Shown: positions 34,961 through 44,961, numbered from the stretch's first letter. The stretch is 64,000 bases of DNA from Maridesulfovibrio sp. (GCF_963666665.1 NZ_OY762999.1:4258001-4322000), one strand, 5' to 3'. The notes: generated from the letters alone by a model not told the origin. A program made the numbers and translations.

Positions 34961-36010
34961 ATGTATGCACTGTTTAAGCTTTTTTTCTCTATACTCTTCT
35001 TTGTATCCATCCTTGCCGCGGGTTATTTTCTGATCAGGTGGTTTGTTGATCCAGTGTACCGGATAGGTGCTTTGGAGAATGGGGAAGTCCTTAAGTTTAG
35101 CGGTGAGACTCAAGCCGGAGAAATATATAGCGGCAAATTGAAAGTGTTGAGTTATAATTTGGGATTTGCCGCCGGGCCAATGCAACACACTCTTGCAGAT
35201 GATCATCCTGAAGATTTTTTCACTGCTAATCTGGATGAATTTATTAATCTGGTCAGAACAGAAGATGCTAATATCGTGCTTTTACAGGAAGTAGATCTTG
35301 ATTCCAAGCGTTCGTGGTACATGAATCAATTGAATTATATCATGGACCGTTTGGGGTGGGGATATGCCGCTCCGGTGGTGGATTGGGATATGTATTTTCC
35401 CCTGCGCAAAGAACGCAAGATAACCAAAGCCACAGTTGTTATTTCAAAATTTCCCATTGTTTCCAATGATTATACTCAGACTTCCTGTAAACCTGATTTT
35501 GAAAACCGGATATTGAACCTTTTTTATTACCCTCTGCTCTGGAAATCGACTATGCAGCGCGTGGCGGTTGAAGTCGGCGGAAAGCGTGTTGATATATACA
35601 ATGTTCATCTTTGCGTATGGAACAGGGACGCACGGGTGGCACAGGCAGAATACCTTGCCGAATGGATCAAAAGAGAAAGCCGGGATGTTGATTATATTAT
35701 CGGGGGCGATTTTAATTTTCAGGCCTATATCAGAGGAACCCCTATTCCCGAAGAGGACCTCAGCAAACCTCCATTTATCAATAAATTTCGTGAAAAATTA
35801 GATGGGGTCAGTGAAATACTGAGTAGTCCGGGGCAATCTGCTGATATATTGCATAAAAATTTTACTTTTGAAGAACGCAAGCATCGTTACGACTTTCTTT
35901 TTTACTCCAAGGGTTTATTATTAGAGTCCGCACAGGTGGTCGATGCCATTGCAGCATCTGATCATTATCCTGTTTTTGGTTCTTTTCTGTTTGTAAGACA
36001 GTCTTTTTGA
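34961..36010 (+). CDS. membrane-anchored endonuclease/exonuclease/phosphatase family protein
   Basis: 349 residues: one N-terminal transmembrane helix (LFFSILFFVSILAAGYFLI) then an EEP-superfamily domain. Visible family blocks are LKVLSYNLGF (metal-binding Asn), NIVLLQEVD (catalytic Glu), YNVHLCVWN, IIGGDFNF (Asp/Asn) and the terminal ASDHYPVFG (catalytic His). Members hydrolyse phosphodiester bonds in nucleic acids, phospholipids or inositol phosphates; the anchor suggests a lipid-type substrate or periplasmic role. The gene is alone, with a 120-base gap to the next. Confidence 0.88.
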   Translation: MYALFKLFFSILFFVSILAAGYFLIRWFVDPVYRIGALENGEVLKFSGETQAGEIYSGKLKVLSYNLGFAAGPMQHTLADDHPEDFFTANLDEFINLVRTEDANIVLLQEVDLDSKRSWYMNQLNYIMDRLGWGYAAPVVDWDMYFPLRKERKITKATVVISKFPIVSNDYTQTSCKPDFENRILNLFYYPLLWKSTMQRVAVEVGGKRVDIYNVHLCVWNRDARVAQAEYLAEWIKRESRDVDYIIGGDFNFQAYIRGTPIPEEDLSKPPFINKFREKLDGVSEILSSPGQSADILHKNFTFEERKHRYDFLFYSKGLLLESAQVVDAIAASDHYPVFGSFLFVRQSF

Positions 36011-36130
36011 TTGTTTGAATAACTTAAAATGGGAGATGTTTAGCTGTTTGGATCGTTGAAAAAGTGATATAGTATTTCCGCAATCAATTTACTGTGATGT
36101 CCAAGAGTTATTTTGTACTGTGGAGATGTG

Positions 36131-37180
36131 ATGAAGAAAATACTTTTAGTGTTTGTCATATTTTGTCTTTTTTGCAGTTCGGCTTTAGCCGGAGAAGCAA
36201 AGACAAAGAATATCATGATTGTTCATAGTTACGATCTGGATAATATTTGTGGTGAACCACAGCATCAGGGAGTTGTGGAAAGCCTTGCAAAAGCGGGATT
36301 TGTTGCTGGAGATAATTTAGATGTCCACCAGTACGCCATGGGAACTAAAAAGGTGAATAATACCCCAGAACTTATGGCGAAACAGGTAGAAATAGTTCTG
36401 GAAAAAGTCGGTTCAATTCGGCCCGATGTCCTTGTTCTGCTTGATGATAATGCTTTCAGAACTGTCGGCCTCAAGCTTGTGGATACTGATATTAATATTG
36501 TTTTTTCCGGTTTGAATGGGCAACCCGAAGATTATGATAGAAAAGTAAAGTGGATGAATTCACGTTCTGCTCCGGGACACAATATAACTGGGGTATACGA
36601 GAAGCTCCATTTCATCGATGCATGCAAGGTTCAGAAAAAAATTCTTCCGGGGCTCAAGAAAATGTTGGTGGTTTCAGATGAATCTCCCACCGGCAAGGCT
36701 GTACTCAAACAGTTGGGGCTGGAAATAGCGGAAGGTGAAAGTGATCTGGGTATTGAATTTGATTTCCGTATTGCAACTTCTTGGGAAGAATACATGGAGA
36801 TTATGGGGCAGGCCTGTTCCGACTCGACTATTGGCACCGTCTATCCGGCAGCGACCTTGTTGAAGGATAAAAACGGCAAGAGTCGGGCAACTGCGGATAT
36901 TATCAAATGGACGGTAGCTAATTGCCGTATTCCTGGAATATCAATCAATTATTCTTTTGCACGTTTGGGAATGCTCGGGGGGGCCGGAGTTGATTTTATT
37001 GCTATGGGCAGACAGGCCGGCGTAATGGTTGCCGCTGTTTTGAACGGGAGATCTCCCGGAGATATTCCGGTTGAAGAAGCGGAGCGTTATGCCCTTGTTT
37101 TTAATCTCAAGCGGGCTAAAGAGTTGGGGATGGAAATTCCCGCCGATATTTTAATGGCTGCTGATGTTGTTTACAAATAG
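36131..37180 (+). CDS. ABC-type substrate-binding protein, likely sensor subunit
   Basis: 349 residues from ATG 36131 (GGAG five bases upstream) with a signal peptide ending SSALA. The fold matches the uncharacterised ABC_sub_bind group (NIMIVHSYDLDN, PDVLVLLDDNAFRTVG, GNITGVYE-like HNITGVYEKL, LKKMLVVSDESPTGKA). No permease or ATPase is nearby. The hybrid histidine kinase gene starts 20 bases downstream, so the protein most likely senses a periplasmic ligand for that kinase. The ligand is unknown. Confidence 0.85.
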   Translation: MKKILLVFVIFCLFCSSALAGEAKTKNIMIVHSYDLDNICGEPQHQGVVESLAKAGFVAGDNLDVHQYAMGTKKVNNTPELMAKQVEIVLEKVGSIRPDVLVLLDDNAFRTVGLKLVDTDINIVFSGLNGQPEDYDRKVKWMNSRSAPGHNITGVYEKLHFIDACKVQKKILPGLKKMLVVSDESPTGKAVLKQLGLEIAEGESDLGIEFDFRIATSWEEYMEIMGQACSDSTIGTVYPAATLLKDKNGKSRATADIIKWTVANCRIPGISINYSFARLGMLGGAGVDFIAMGRQAGVMVAAVLNGRSPGDIPVEEAERYALVFNLKRAKELGMEIPADILMAADVVYK

Positions 37181-37200
37181 TTGAAATTCGCGTTGCTGAA

Positions 37201-40200
37201 ATGAGAAAAATATCTTCCTACAGGCTTTCAACCCTAGTGGCTGCCGCAATTTGCGGGATGGCTATTGTTACCGCCCTCGCTATGGGTGGAGTCTTTTCTT
37301 ACAGTTATTTCAGTACACTGAAAAATGAATATCATGACCGTGTGCGTGCTGAGGGGCAGGAAGTAAGCCTTGAATTGTACAGCTTCCTGCATCGTGCAAT
37401 GGCACGCCTTGGAGAGTTGAGTAAGGATAACTCTATCCGGGTTGCCATAATGATGGGGGTGGACTACCCGCTCTCCGAAAAGCTGTCAGAGTATGATCAA
37501 GCACCCTTAGGAATAGACTTCTTTGTGCTTCGTAAGGATGACGGCAGAATTTTTATATCCTCGCCCAGACCGTTTGATGAACCTTATATTCAAAGTGCAC
37601 TGGAAAGTTCTCCTCATCGCTGTTCTTTTTGCAGATCTGCGGGGGGAGGTTTTATGACCGTATTTTCGCTGCCTATCCGCAGCAGGTCTGAGATTGTAGG
37701 GAGTGCCGCTTGTTTGGTTGATTTTTCAAGGTCAGAGCTGGTGACAACATTCCAGAATTCCCACGAAAGCAGGATGGTACTGTTTGATCAGGGTAAAGCT
37801 TATGATCTGATTTCCGGTGAAGTTTTGTCTTTGTCTATGGGGGAATCCTCGGAAAGCAAAGATCTTATGCAGGTCCGTATCGGAAAAGAACAGCGGGGGA
37901 TTTTATACCGCAGCGAACTTGTTCCGGGTTTGGCTTATTTTGTTTCAGACGCCAAGTTTAATAGCGCCTTGAGTCATACTTTCTGGCTTTTATTGCCTCT
38001 GTTCGGTGTTGTCATAGGGCTTTGCATAATAGTTTCTCTCATTTTGAGCAGCAAGCTTACCCGCCCGTTGCGCATAATTACTGCTTCCGCTGAGGGTATT
38101 TCCAAAGGCGAAGAGGGTGATATCCCTGATCGTGACAGTCGTATCTCAGAAATTAATGCACTGGGGAACGCTCTTTCCTCCATGCTTGAAAACCTGCGCA
38201 GAACCCGTAGTTTGGAACAGTATCAGTTCTTTTTTGATAATGTCGATGATCTGGTCTGCATAACCGATATGGACGGTGTTTTTCTAAGGGTGAACAGCGG
38301 CGGAGCAGATTTTCTCGGATATGGGCGTGATGAATTTTTAAGGAAGACCGTATTTGAGCTTGTGCCTCCGTATGAGCGGGAAAGTCTGCGTGGTCTCATG
38401 AACAGTCTTTTCATGGATAACGATTCCTTGCAGTTCGAGTGTCCGGCTGTGGCCAAGTCCGGTGAGATTGTATACACCGATGTGCGTTCCCGGCGGATTA
38501 CCTATCATGGACAGGATGTTCTTTTGAGTGTTGTTCGTGATGTGACGGACCGTAAACGTGATGAAGAAGAACTGCAGCATTATGCCGCTGAATTGCTGAA
38601 AGCCAAAGAAATAGAAGAACGCAACTCAGCCCACATGGCGGATACTCTCAAGAAGCTTGAAGAGGCAATGACCAGAGCAGAGGTTGCCAACCGCACTAAA
38701 AGTGAGTTCTTAGCCCAGATGAGCCATGAAATACGGACACCCATGAATTCAATTCTGGGCATGGCCGACATGCTTTCTGATACCCGTCTGACCACCGAAC
38801 AAAGAAGTTATGTGTCCATTTTCAGGGATTCCGGTAAGGCATTGCTCAATTTAATTGATGATATCCTTGATCTGTCCAAGATCGAATCCGGTAAACTTAC
38901 CCTTGAGCATACGAAATTCAATATTGATGATCTTGTGGATGAAGTCTCCGGCATCATGTCTGTGAGTGCCTGGAAAAAAAATCTGGTTTTTGCCTGCCAT
39001 GTTGACCCCAGTTGTCCGGCTTATTTTGATGGTGATCCGACAAGAATTAAACAGATTCTGGTTAACCTGCTCAGTAATGCCATAAAGTTTACCGATGCCG
39101 GTTCAGTTGTGCTGGAGATTTTTTCCTCCCCCGGCATTCAGGGAAAGACTGTACTGCATATGGTTGTGCGTGACAGCGGCATAGGAATTTCTGAAGAGAA
39201 ATTCAAAGATATCTTTGAAAATTTTGTGCAGGCCGATTCGTCCACAACCCGTAAATACGGTGGGACAGGACTCGGCTTGTCCATTACCCGCAACCTTGTA
39301 GAGTTGATGAACGGGCATATTGATGTTCGGAATATTTTGTCAGGGGGAGCGGAGTTCCGCACCGATATTGAGGTTGGGAGTATTGATGAAATTGACGGAA
39401 ATACCCGGAAAATCAGGGACGCAATAAAGGGCCGTCAGGTTCTGGTTATTGATGAGCGGGGACAGGTTCGGGATTATATCTGCAAGTGCCTGAGTGAGTG
39501 GGGAGCCTCTTGCATGGCCGCCGGAGATTTAAATTTTGCCTGTGTGCAGAGTGAGTCCTGCCGCAGTAATGCCGAACTGGTAATTGTTTCCGATCTGCTT
39601 GGCGAGGAAGGTGGATTGAGCGAAATAGAATCCATCAAAGCCCGGCTGAACAGTGAGAATCCTGTATTATGTACTCTTTCTTCTTCTCCCGGAGTTAGTA
39701 GTAACAGTCCTGAAATAAATAATCTTTTCGGTGTTAAGGGCAGTGTGCACTGGCCTGTTACACGTGGAGGGCTGCGCAAGGCGATGCTTAATATTTATGG
39801 CGAATCTTCCGTTGGTGAGGAAAATCGGGAAGAGACAGTCGAACTTAAGCCTTTGCGTATTCTTGTGGTTGAAGATTCGGAAAATAACCGCATGTTGCTG
39901 GATTTTTTCCTTAAAGATACTCCGTTCAGACTACGCTTTGCCACCAACGGTGATGAGGCTGTGAACATGTACCGGTTAAATAATTTTGATCTGGTTTTGA
40001 TGGACATACAGATGCCCGGGAAGGACGGGCTTGATGCCACCCGCGAAATCAGAGCCTACGAATGGGAAAACGGATATCCGGCTACCCCGATATTGGCTTT
40101 AACAGCCAATGCTCGAGATGAAGACCGAAAAAATTGTCTCAAGGCAGGATGCAGCGGATTTTTGTCCAAGCCCATCAAAAAGATATCCCTGATAAAGGGA

Positions 40201-40221
40201 ATTCTCAGGCACAGTCTGTAG
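37201..40221 (+). CDS. hybrid sensor histidine kinase with two receiver regions
   Basis: 1006 residues. Transmembrane helices near 10-34 and 260-282 enclose a periplasmic sensor region. A HAMP domain (about 283-335), a PAS domain (about 340-455, YQFFFDNVDDLVCITD) and a coil follow. The HisKA domain has the phosphorylated His509 in MSHEIRTPMNSILG. The HATPase (about 610-725) has NLLSNAIKFTD and GGTGLGLSITR. Residues 746-870 look like a first receiver (Asp798 in IVSDLL, weakly conserved); the second receiver (886-1005) has Asp935 in LVLMDIQMP. It follows the solute-binding gene by 20 bases. The output partner is not in the window. Confidence 0.95.
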   Translation: MRKISSYRLSTLVAAAICGMAIVTALAMGGVFSYSYFSTLKNEYHDRVRAEGQEVSLELYSFLHRAMARLGELSKDNSIRVAIMMGVDYPLSEKLSEYDQAPLGIDFFVLRKDDGRIFISSPRPFDEPYIQSALESSPHRCSFCRSAGGGFMTVFSLPIRSRSEIVGSAACLVDFSRSELVTTFQNSHESRMVLFDQGKAYDLISGEVLSLSMGESSESKDLMQVRIGKEQRGILYRSELVPGLAYFVSDAKFNSALSHTFWLLLPLFGVVIGLCIIVSLILSSKLTRPLRIITASAEGISKGEEGDIPDRDSRISEINALGNALSSMLENLRRTRSLEQYQFFFDNVDDLVCITDMDGVFLRVNSGGADFLGYGRDEFLRKTVFELVPPYERESLRGLMNSLFMDNDSLQFECPAVAKSGEIVYTDVRSRRITYHGQDVLLSVVRDVTDRKRDEEELQHYAAELLKAKEIEERNSAHMADTLKKLEEAMTRAEVANRTKSEFLAQMSHEIRTPMNSILGMADMLSDTRLTTEQRSYVSIFRDSGKALLNLIDDILDLSKIESGKLTLEHTKFNIDDLVDEVSGIMSVSAWKKNLVFACHVDPSCPAYFDGDPTRIKQILVNLLSNAIKFTDAGSVVLEIFSSPGIQGKTVLHMVVRDSGIGISEEKFKDIFENFVQADSSTTRKYGGTGLGLSITRNLVELMNGHIDVRNILSGGAEFRTDIEVGSIDEIDGNTRKIRDAIKGRQVLVIDERGQVRDYICKCLSEWGASCMAAGDLNFACVQSESCRSNAELVIVSDLLGEEGGLSEIESIKARLNSENPVLCTLSSSPGVSSNSPEINNLFGVKGSVHWPVTRGGLRKAMLNIYGESSVGEENREETVELKPLRILVVEDSENNRMLLDFFLKDTPFRLRFATNGDEAVNMYRLNNFDLVLMDIQMPGKDGLDATREIRAYEWENGYPATPILALTANARDEDRKNCLKAGCSGFLSKPIKKISLIKGILRHSL

Positions 40222-40231
40222 TTTGTGCGGG

Positions 40232-40657
40232 CTATTTTTTTTGCAGCCAGTTTCCCAGTGCTTCCTGCATTGCAGAAGAGGCCAGATGGGCGCAATGAGT
40301 TTTATCCTCGGGCAGTCCGCCGAGTCTTTCAAGAATGTCTTCGCCGTCAATTTCTGATGCTTCGTCAATACTTTTACCTATGCACAGTTCACAGACCATG
40401 TCACTGCTGACAATGCTGGGTCCGCACCCGGTGGTGAAGAAGGAAGCTTCACTGACGGTGTTGTTGTCTATCTTGAGGTAGATTCTGATGATATCGCCGC
40501 AGTTTCCCTTCATTTCACCGATGCTGTCCGGGTTTTCCATTGTCCTGGCGTATGTCGGATTATGCCAGCGGGAAGTTTCCTTACCAAACATGTCGTGGGC
40601 AGCGTCATTGCATTGCTGCTGAATATTAGAAAGCAGATCGTCCAGATTATCACTCAT
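40232..40657 (-). CDS. NifU-like iron-sulfur cluster assembly scaffold
   Basis: 141 residues matching the IscU/NifU N-terminal domain. The three cysteines that hold the nascent cluster are present: KGNCGD, FTTGCGPSIVSSD and DKTHCAHLA. The family assembles a [2Fe-2S] or [4Fe-4S] cluster with a cysteine desulfurase and hands it to apoproteins. No desulfurase gene is adjacent here. TAGGAG precedes the ATG. It is convergent with the hybrid kinase (10-base gap) and divergent from a LysR gene. The N-terminus has an extra segment (SRWHNPTYARTMENPDS) seen in the stand-alone NifU-like subgroup. Confidence 0.93.
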   Translation of the reverse strand: MSDNLDDLLSNIQQQCNDAAHDMFGKETSRWHNPTYARTMENPDSIGEMKGNCGDIIRIYLKIDNNTVSEASFFTTGCGPSIVSSDMVCELCIGKSIDEASEIDGEDILERLGGLPEDKTHCAHLASSAMQEALGNWLQKK

Positions 40658-40837
40658 AAAAAAACTCCTATTTTAGATAAAGCGTGCAGAGGTTGGCTCA
40701 AGGCGGGAAAAAAAGCAATCAAACTTTTGGCCGATTTTTGCCTGCGGAGTTTAATATTGTAATTATACAGGTTTTATTGTTGAATGAAACCAGACCGGAG
40801 AATTTCTTCCGGTTGGCTATAAAATGGATTCTAATTG

Positions 40838-41755
40838 ATGGAATTAAGGCAGTTGAGATATTTTATTGCTGTGGCCGAGGAATTGCACTTCGGACGTGCG
40901 GCCCGCAGGGTGCATATCGCCCAGCCTCCTTTTTCGCAGCAGATCAAGGGACTGGAGGAAGAGCTTGGTGCGCGCTTGCTGGAGCGCAACAGCCGTAAAG
41001 TACGCCTCACCAATGAAGGACGCTATTTTTATAAGCAGGCTCTGGATATTGTGGCACAGGCGGAAGAGGCTGCAGCTACTGTAAGCAGGATGTCCAAGGG
41101 AGAATACGGTAATATCAAGGTTGGGTTCATGGAGATTGCCATGGATAGTCTTTTACCGGAGGCTGTGCGTTCTTTCAGCCACAGGTACCCCGGAGTATCG
41201 GTGCGGTTAAGCCAGTTCGGTGCTTCCATCCAGTTGGAGAGGATTCATTCCGGAGAGTTGGATGTGGGCTTTTCAACGGTATACCTGCGTGCCATGGAAG
41301 GGTTGTCTTCGGTTAAGCTGTTTTCCAGAAAACATGTGCTCGCGGTGCCGGAAGATCATATCTTTACCTCTGAAAAAAGCGTATCATTGACTGAGATCGC
41401 AAGGGAGAATCTGCTCATGTTTCCCCGGAGCGGACAGCCGGACCTTTATGACGCCATCATGACAGCATTTACCTCCCGGGGATTGATGCCGAAGGTCAAG
41501 CAGGAAATTTCGGGTCTTTCAGGTGCATCAGCCTTGATTTCATCTGGCATGGGGGTAACTTTTCTGCCTGAAAACAGCCGTGTGTCACGCAAGGGAATTG
41601 CCATGGTGCCTATAAGCGATGACTTTCCGCGTATGGATATCTATATGGTATGGAACAGTGAAGATTACTCCAACACGGCGGGAGTATTTATGGAATGGGT
41701 TGCGGATTATTTTTCGGTATCAAAATCATTTGCCGGGAAAGTTAGCGGTCAGTAG
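40838..41755 (+). CDS. LysR-family transcriptional regulator
   Basis: 305 residues: N-terminal winged helix (MELRQLRYFIAVAEELHFGRAARRVHIAQPPFSQQI) and a C-terminal LysR substrate-binding domain (about 90-300). The recognition helix belongs to the CbbR/BenM-like subgroup. ATG 40838 is preferred to the TTG before it. It is divergent from the NifU-like gene; the 180-base gap is the likely operator region. The FemAB-like gene follows after 18 bases. The regulated genes and the ligand are unknown. Confidence 0.93.
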   Translation: MELRQLRYFIAVAEELHFGRAARRVHIAQPPFSQQIKGLEEELGARLLERNSRKVRLTNEGRYFYKQALDIVAQAEEAAATVSRMSKGEYGNIKVGFMEIAMDSLLPEAVRSFSHRYPGVSVRLSQFGASIQLERIHSGELDVGFSTVYLRAMEGLSSVKLFSRKHVLAVPEDHIFTSEKSVSLTEIARENLLMFPRSGQPDLYDAIMTAFTSRGLMPKVKQEISGLSGASALISSGMGVTFLPENSRVSRKGIAMVPISDDFPRMDIYMVWNSEDYSNTAGVFMEWVADYFSVSKSFAGKVSGQ

Positions 41756-41773
41756 TTTTTTTAGGGTTGGTAA

Positions 41774-42958
41774 ATGACTGATATTCTGGACGGACTTGAA
41801 ATTTCATGGATTCCTTCAATCACAGAAGTTGAGCGTGATGAATGGAACCTTCTTGCGAAGGGATTGAATTTTCCTTTTCTTGAATGGGACTGGCTGCGGC
41901 TAATCGAGCAGAGCAGGAGTGCCACGCCGGAAACCGGTTGGCTCACAGCCCATCTGCTTGTCCGTTCCGAGGGACGTCTCGTGGGCGCGGCTCCTCTTTT
42001 TGTCCGTGATCAGAGTGAAGGTGAATTTATTTTTGACCGGGTCTGGGTGGAAGTGGCTCAGAAGGGCGGGATGACCTATTACCCCAAGATTGTGGGTATG
42101 AGTCCTTATACCCCGGCATCAGGATATCGTTTTATGGTGGCTCCTGATGTTCCTTCAAAAAGGATCACCTCATTAATCAGCCAGACACTTGACCGTTTCT
42201 GCTCAATTAACGGGCTGGGCAGTTGTGCCTTCAATTTCGTAGACCCTGACTGGAGTATTGAAATGGAGGCCTACGGTTATGCCGCTTGGAGGCATCAGGG
42301 GTACGTTTGGACAAATGATGATTACCGTGATTTTGACCATTGGCTGGCAACCCTGAACAGTAACAGACGTAAGACTGTCCGGCGTGAGCGTAAGACCTTG
42401 CGCAGTGATAACATTCGGGTACTGACCTTGACTGGTTATGAAATACCGGACCGTTATTTCGACCTCATGTATAGATGTTACGTATCCACCAATGATAAGT
42501 TCGGAGTCTGGAGCTGCAAGTACCTCACCCCTGACTTTTTTGAGATGTTGAAGCAGAACATGCGGGAAAACCTCATGTTTACAGTAGCCTTACGAGGCGA
42601 TGACCCTGAACCGCTGGCACTCTCTATGTTCGTTTTTTCCGATGACAGGCTCTGGGGCAGGTACTGGGGGTGTTTTGAGGAAGTTCGTTTCCTTCACTTT
42701 GAACTCTGCTATTACGCTCCCATTGAATGGGCTATAGCTAACGGCATAAGTATCTATGATCCCGGTATGGGCGGTGAGCATAAGGCCAGACGCGGATTCT
42801 TTTCCACTCCCTCATACAGCCTGCACAAATTTACCGATCCGTCCATGGACCTGACTTTCAAGACTTATATTCAGGAAGTAAATAATCTTGAAAATGGCTA
42901 CATCAGCGAGATGAATGATCTCATGCCTGTCGGCCGTTTGGGCGGGGATAAAGATTAA
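41774..42958 (+). CDS. FemAB-like/COG3146-type acyltransferase
   Basis: 394 residues, matching the group annotated as peptidogalycan biosynthesis/recognition protein, of GNAT fold (FLEWDWLRLIEQS, LVRSEGRLVGAAPLFV, FNFVDPDWSIEMEAYGYAAW, SNRRKTVRRERKTL, FVFSDDRLWGRYWGCF, ISIYDPGMGGEHKARRGF). The family resembles FemAB aminoacyl- or acyltransferases, but its substrate has not been established. It follows the LysR gene by 18 bases, so the two may be one unit. Its stop overlaps by four bases the stop of the convergent esterase gene. Confidence 0.85.
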   Translation: MTDILDGLEISWIPSITEVERDEWNLLAKGLNFPFLEWDWLRLIEQSRSATPETGWLTAHLLVRSEGRLVGAAPLFVRDQSEGEFIFDRVWVEVAQKGGMTYYPKIVGMSPYTPASGYRFMVAPDVPSKRITSLISQTLDRFCSINGLGSCAFNFVDPDWSIEMEAYGYAAWRHQGYVWTNDDYRDFDHWLATLNSNRRKTVRRERKTLRSDNIRVLTLTGYEIPDRYFDLMYRCYVSTNDKFGVWSCKYLTPDFFEMLKQNMRENLMFTVALRGDDPEPLALSMFVFSDDRLWGRYWGCFEEVRFLHFELCYYAPIEWAIANGISIYDPGMGGEHKARRGFFSTPSYSLHKFTDPSMDLTFKTYIQEVNNLENGYISEMNDLMPVGRLGGDKD

Positions 42959-43560
42959 CCCCGTAAGCTCAGCAGGAATTCCCTGACTTTTAAATTGTGG
43001 CGGCAGACTTGCTCATATCCTTCAAAGCGGTGGTCGGTATTGTAGGAAATAATATCAGCACCGGCTTTTCTGAGTATTGATTTCATGATTTTCTGATCAA
43101 GCAGTTCATCCTGTTCCCCGATCAGGGCCAGTACCTCTCCATTATGGACGCCTTTTTCCGCAATCCCCTTGTTCAATTCATCTTCCACTTTTGCAAAGCG
43201 GTTTACGTGATCTTCTGTAATGAGAATGCTGTCACCGTTGCTGAATTCGTATATTTCGCCCAGACGGTTGCGAACCAGCGCTGCCGGGGTCAGTGCCGGG
43301 TTAATGAGCAGTGCCGGTACGGAATGACGGAAATGCATTATCAGTGAAAACAGGCCGCCCATGGATGACCCCTGCAGGATTAACGGGCGATTTATGTTTT
43401 CCAGCACAATGGCCTCGATTATTTCCAGGGACTCCAGTGGATCCGGGGGCAGATCAGGGCTGATAAGTTCATGATCGTGGAAGTTCTCGCTCAGTGCTGC
43501 AGCCTTTGAGTTAGCGCCTGAAGATCCAAATCCGTGTATGTTAAGAAAAATGTTTTTCAT
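42955..43560 (-). CDS. YqiA/YcfP-like alpha/beta-hydrolase
   Basis: 201 residues, small alpha/beta-hydrolase. The N-terminal oxyanion block is LNIHGFGSSG; the nucleophile elbow is LQGSSMGGLFS (GxSxG); the catalytic aspartate is probably in ALIGEQDELLD and the histidine in NTDHRFEGYEQ. The family includes esterases of unknown natural substrate. It is convergent with the FemAB-like gene, sharing four bases. The upstream 235 bases have no gene. Confidence 0.88.
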   Translation of the reverse strand: MKNIFLNIHGFGSSGANSKAAALSENFHDHELISPDLPPDPLESLEIIEAIVLENINRPLILQGSSMGGLFSLIMHFRHSVPALLINPALTPAALVRNRLGEIYEFSNGDSILITEDHVNRFAKVEDELNKGIAEKGVHNGEVLALIGEQDELLDQKIMKSILRKAGADIISYNTDHRFEGYEQVCRHNLKVREFLLSLRG

Positions 43561-43795
43561 ATCAGTAAGATTGAGGTATGTTGTTTGCTAATTATAAAAA
43601 TAGAGTCTGCCGGATATATTGCCCTGAATAATAAAAAGGGTGTCTGTCTGCAAGGGAAACAGGGATTGTTTTTGCAGAACAGGTAGCGGACTTAGTTGTT
43701 TTTACATGGCGGTTTTCGAAGTGTATTTTTTCTCTTTTTTACCTGTGGTTTGGACTTTCCTATAAAAGTGCAGTGAAAAAACAGGCGGGACGCCA

Positions 43796-44932
43796 GTGAG
43801 CAAAGAGCATCCGGAAATTGTGTTTTTCAGCGGGGGGACGGCCTTGAACAGTTTGGCCGCCGAGCTCGCGAAAGTCAATCCGAAGTGTGCTTATATCATT
43901 ACCACTTTTGATTCCGGGGGTAGCTCTGCTGCCCTGCGGGAAGTCTTCGACATGCCTGCTGTTGGTGATGTCCGCAACCGTTTGCTTGCCCTTGCGGATA
44001 AGGACAGTCCCGAGAAGTCAAATATTGTTGAGCTTCTTGCCACACGCTTGCCCCGCTTTGCGGACAAGACCGCTCTTTATGGACAGCTTTCCCACCTTGC
44101 AAATGGTTCACACTCACTTATGGACGGTTTTTCTGAAGTCGTACGGAAAATTCTTTCCGACCGCTTTGCCCTGTTTATTGAGCTGGCAGGGGATCATTTT
44201 GACCCGGTTAATGCCAGTCTTGGAAATATAGTGCTTGCCGCAGGGTTTATGGCTCACCAGCGAATACTTGCCCCGCCCATTGCCCAGCTTTCCCGGCTTA
44301 TCGGGGCAAGGGGAATTGTCCGTGCTTCCACTGTTGATAACGGTCATTTGGCTGTACGTTTAGAGAACGGTGAAATTCTGGCGGGGCAGCATCAGTTTAC
44401 AGGTAAGGAGACTGACCCCATATCCTCTCCCATTGACGGCATGTGGATTTGTTCCGGCGTGGACGATCCTTGGCCGCGTGCGGTACATGGTTCTTCGCTG
44501 GCAATAAATCTGATTAATAACGCGGATATAATCGTTTATCCCATGGGCAGTTTTTATTCCAGCATGCTGGCTGCTATTTCTCCTCAAGGATTGGGACACG
44601 CTATTTCATTAAATCCCTGCCCCAAAGTATTCATTCCGAATATGGGATTTGATCCGGAACTGATCGGGCACAATATTAATCTGCAGATTGAGCGGCTGCT
44701 TGAAGTGCTGCGTATGGATAATTCAGCTTATATCGGCTCGGAAGCAGTACTTGATTATATTCTTATCGATTCTGAAAATGGCACTTATCAGGAAGATCCT
44801 GACTTTGCAGCCTTGGAAAAGTTTCCTTTGAAAGTAATTGACCGCACGCTGGTTTCAGAAGACTCTGACGGACTGATTGATCCACGACTGCTGGCTCCGA
44901 TACTCATGGAACTGGCTTCGGTGAAGAACTAG
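43796..44932 (+). CDS. CofD-like/YvcK-family protein, paralogue of the GAK member
   Basis: 378 residues starting at GTG 43796. The opening VFFSGGTALNSLA and the block TTFDSGGSSAALREVFDMPAVGDVRNRLLALAD mark the CofD/YvcK superfamily, whose members transfer a phosphoryl-lactyl group or bind nucleotide sugars. It is clearly homologous to the CofD-like gene at 52.3-53.5 kb: compare HVITPFDSGGSSAVIRNHF and FNMLAVGDIRNRLMALAD. The C-terminal half also matches (GFDPELIGHNINLQIERLL). No F420 pathway genes are around, so the function is not CofD proper. The nfo gene follows after 29 bases, probably by chance. Confidence 0.85.
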   Translation: MSKEHPEIVFFSGGTALNSLAAELAKVNPKCAYIITTFDSGGSSAALREVFDMPAVGDVRNRLLALADKDSPEKSNIVELLATRLPRFADKTALYGQLSHLANGSHSLMDGFSEVVRKILSDRFALFIELAGDHFDPVNASLGNIVLAAGFMAHQRILAPPIAQLSRLIGARGIVRASTVDNGHLAVRLENGEILAGQHQFTGKETDPISSPIDGMWICSGVDDPWPRAVHGSSLAINLINNADIIVYPMGSFYSSMLAAISPQGLGHAISLNPCPKVFIPNMGFDPELIGHNINLQIERLLEVLRMDNSAYIGSEAVLDYILIDSENGTYQEDPDFAALEKFPLKVIDRTLVSEDSDGLIDPRLLAPILMELASVKN

Positions 44933-44961
44933 GATTTGCAAACCCGAGAAGGAAATTTTCT

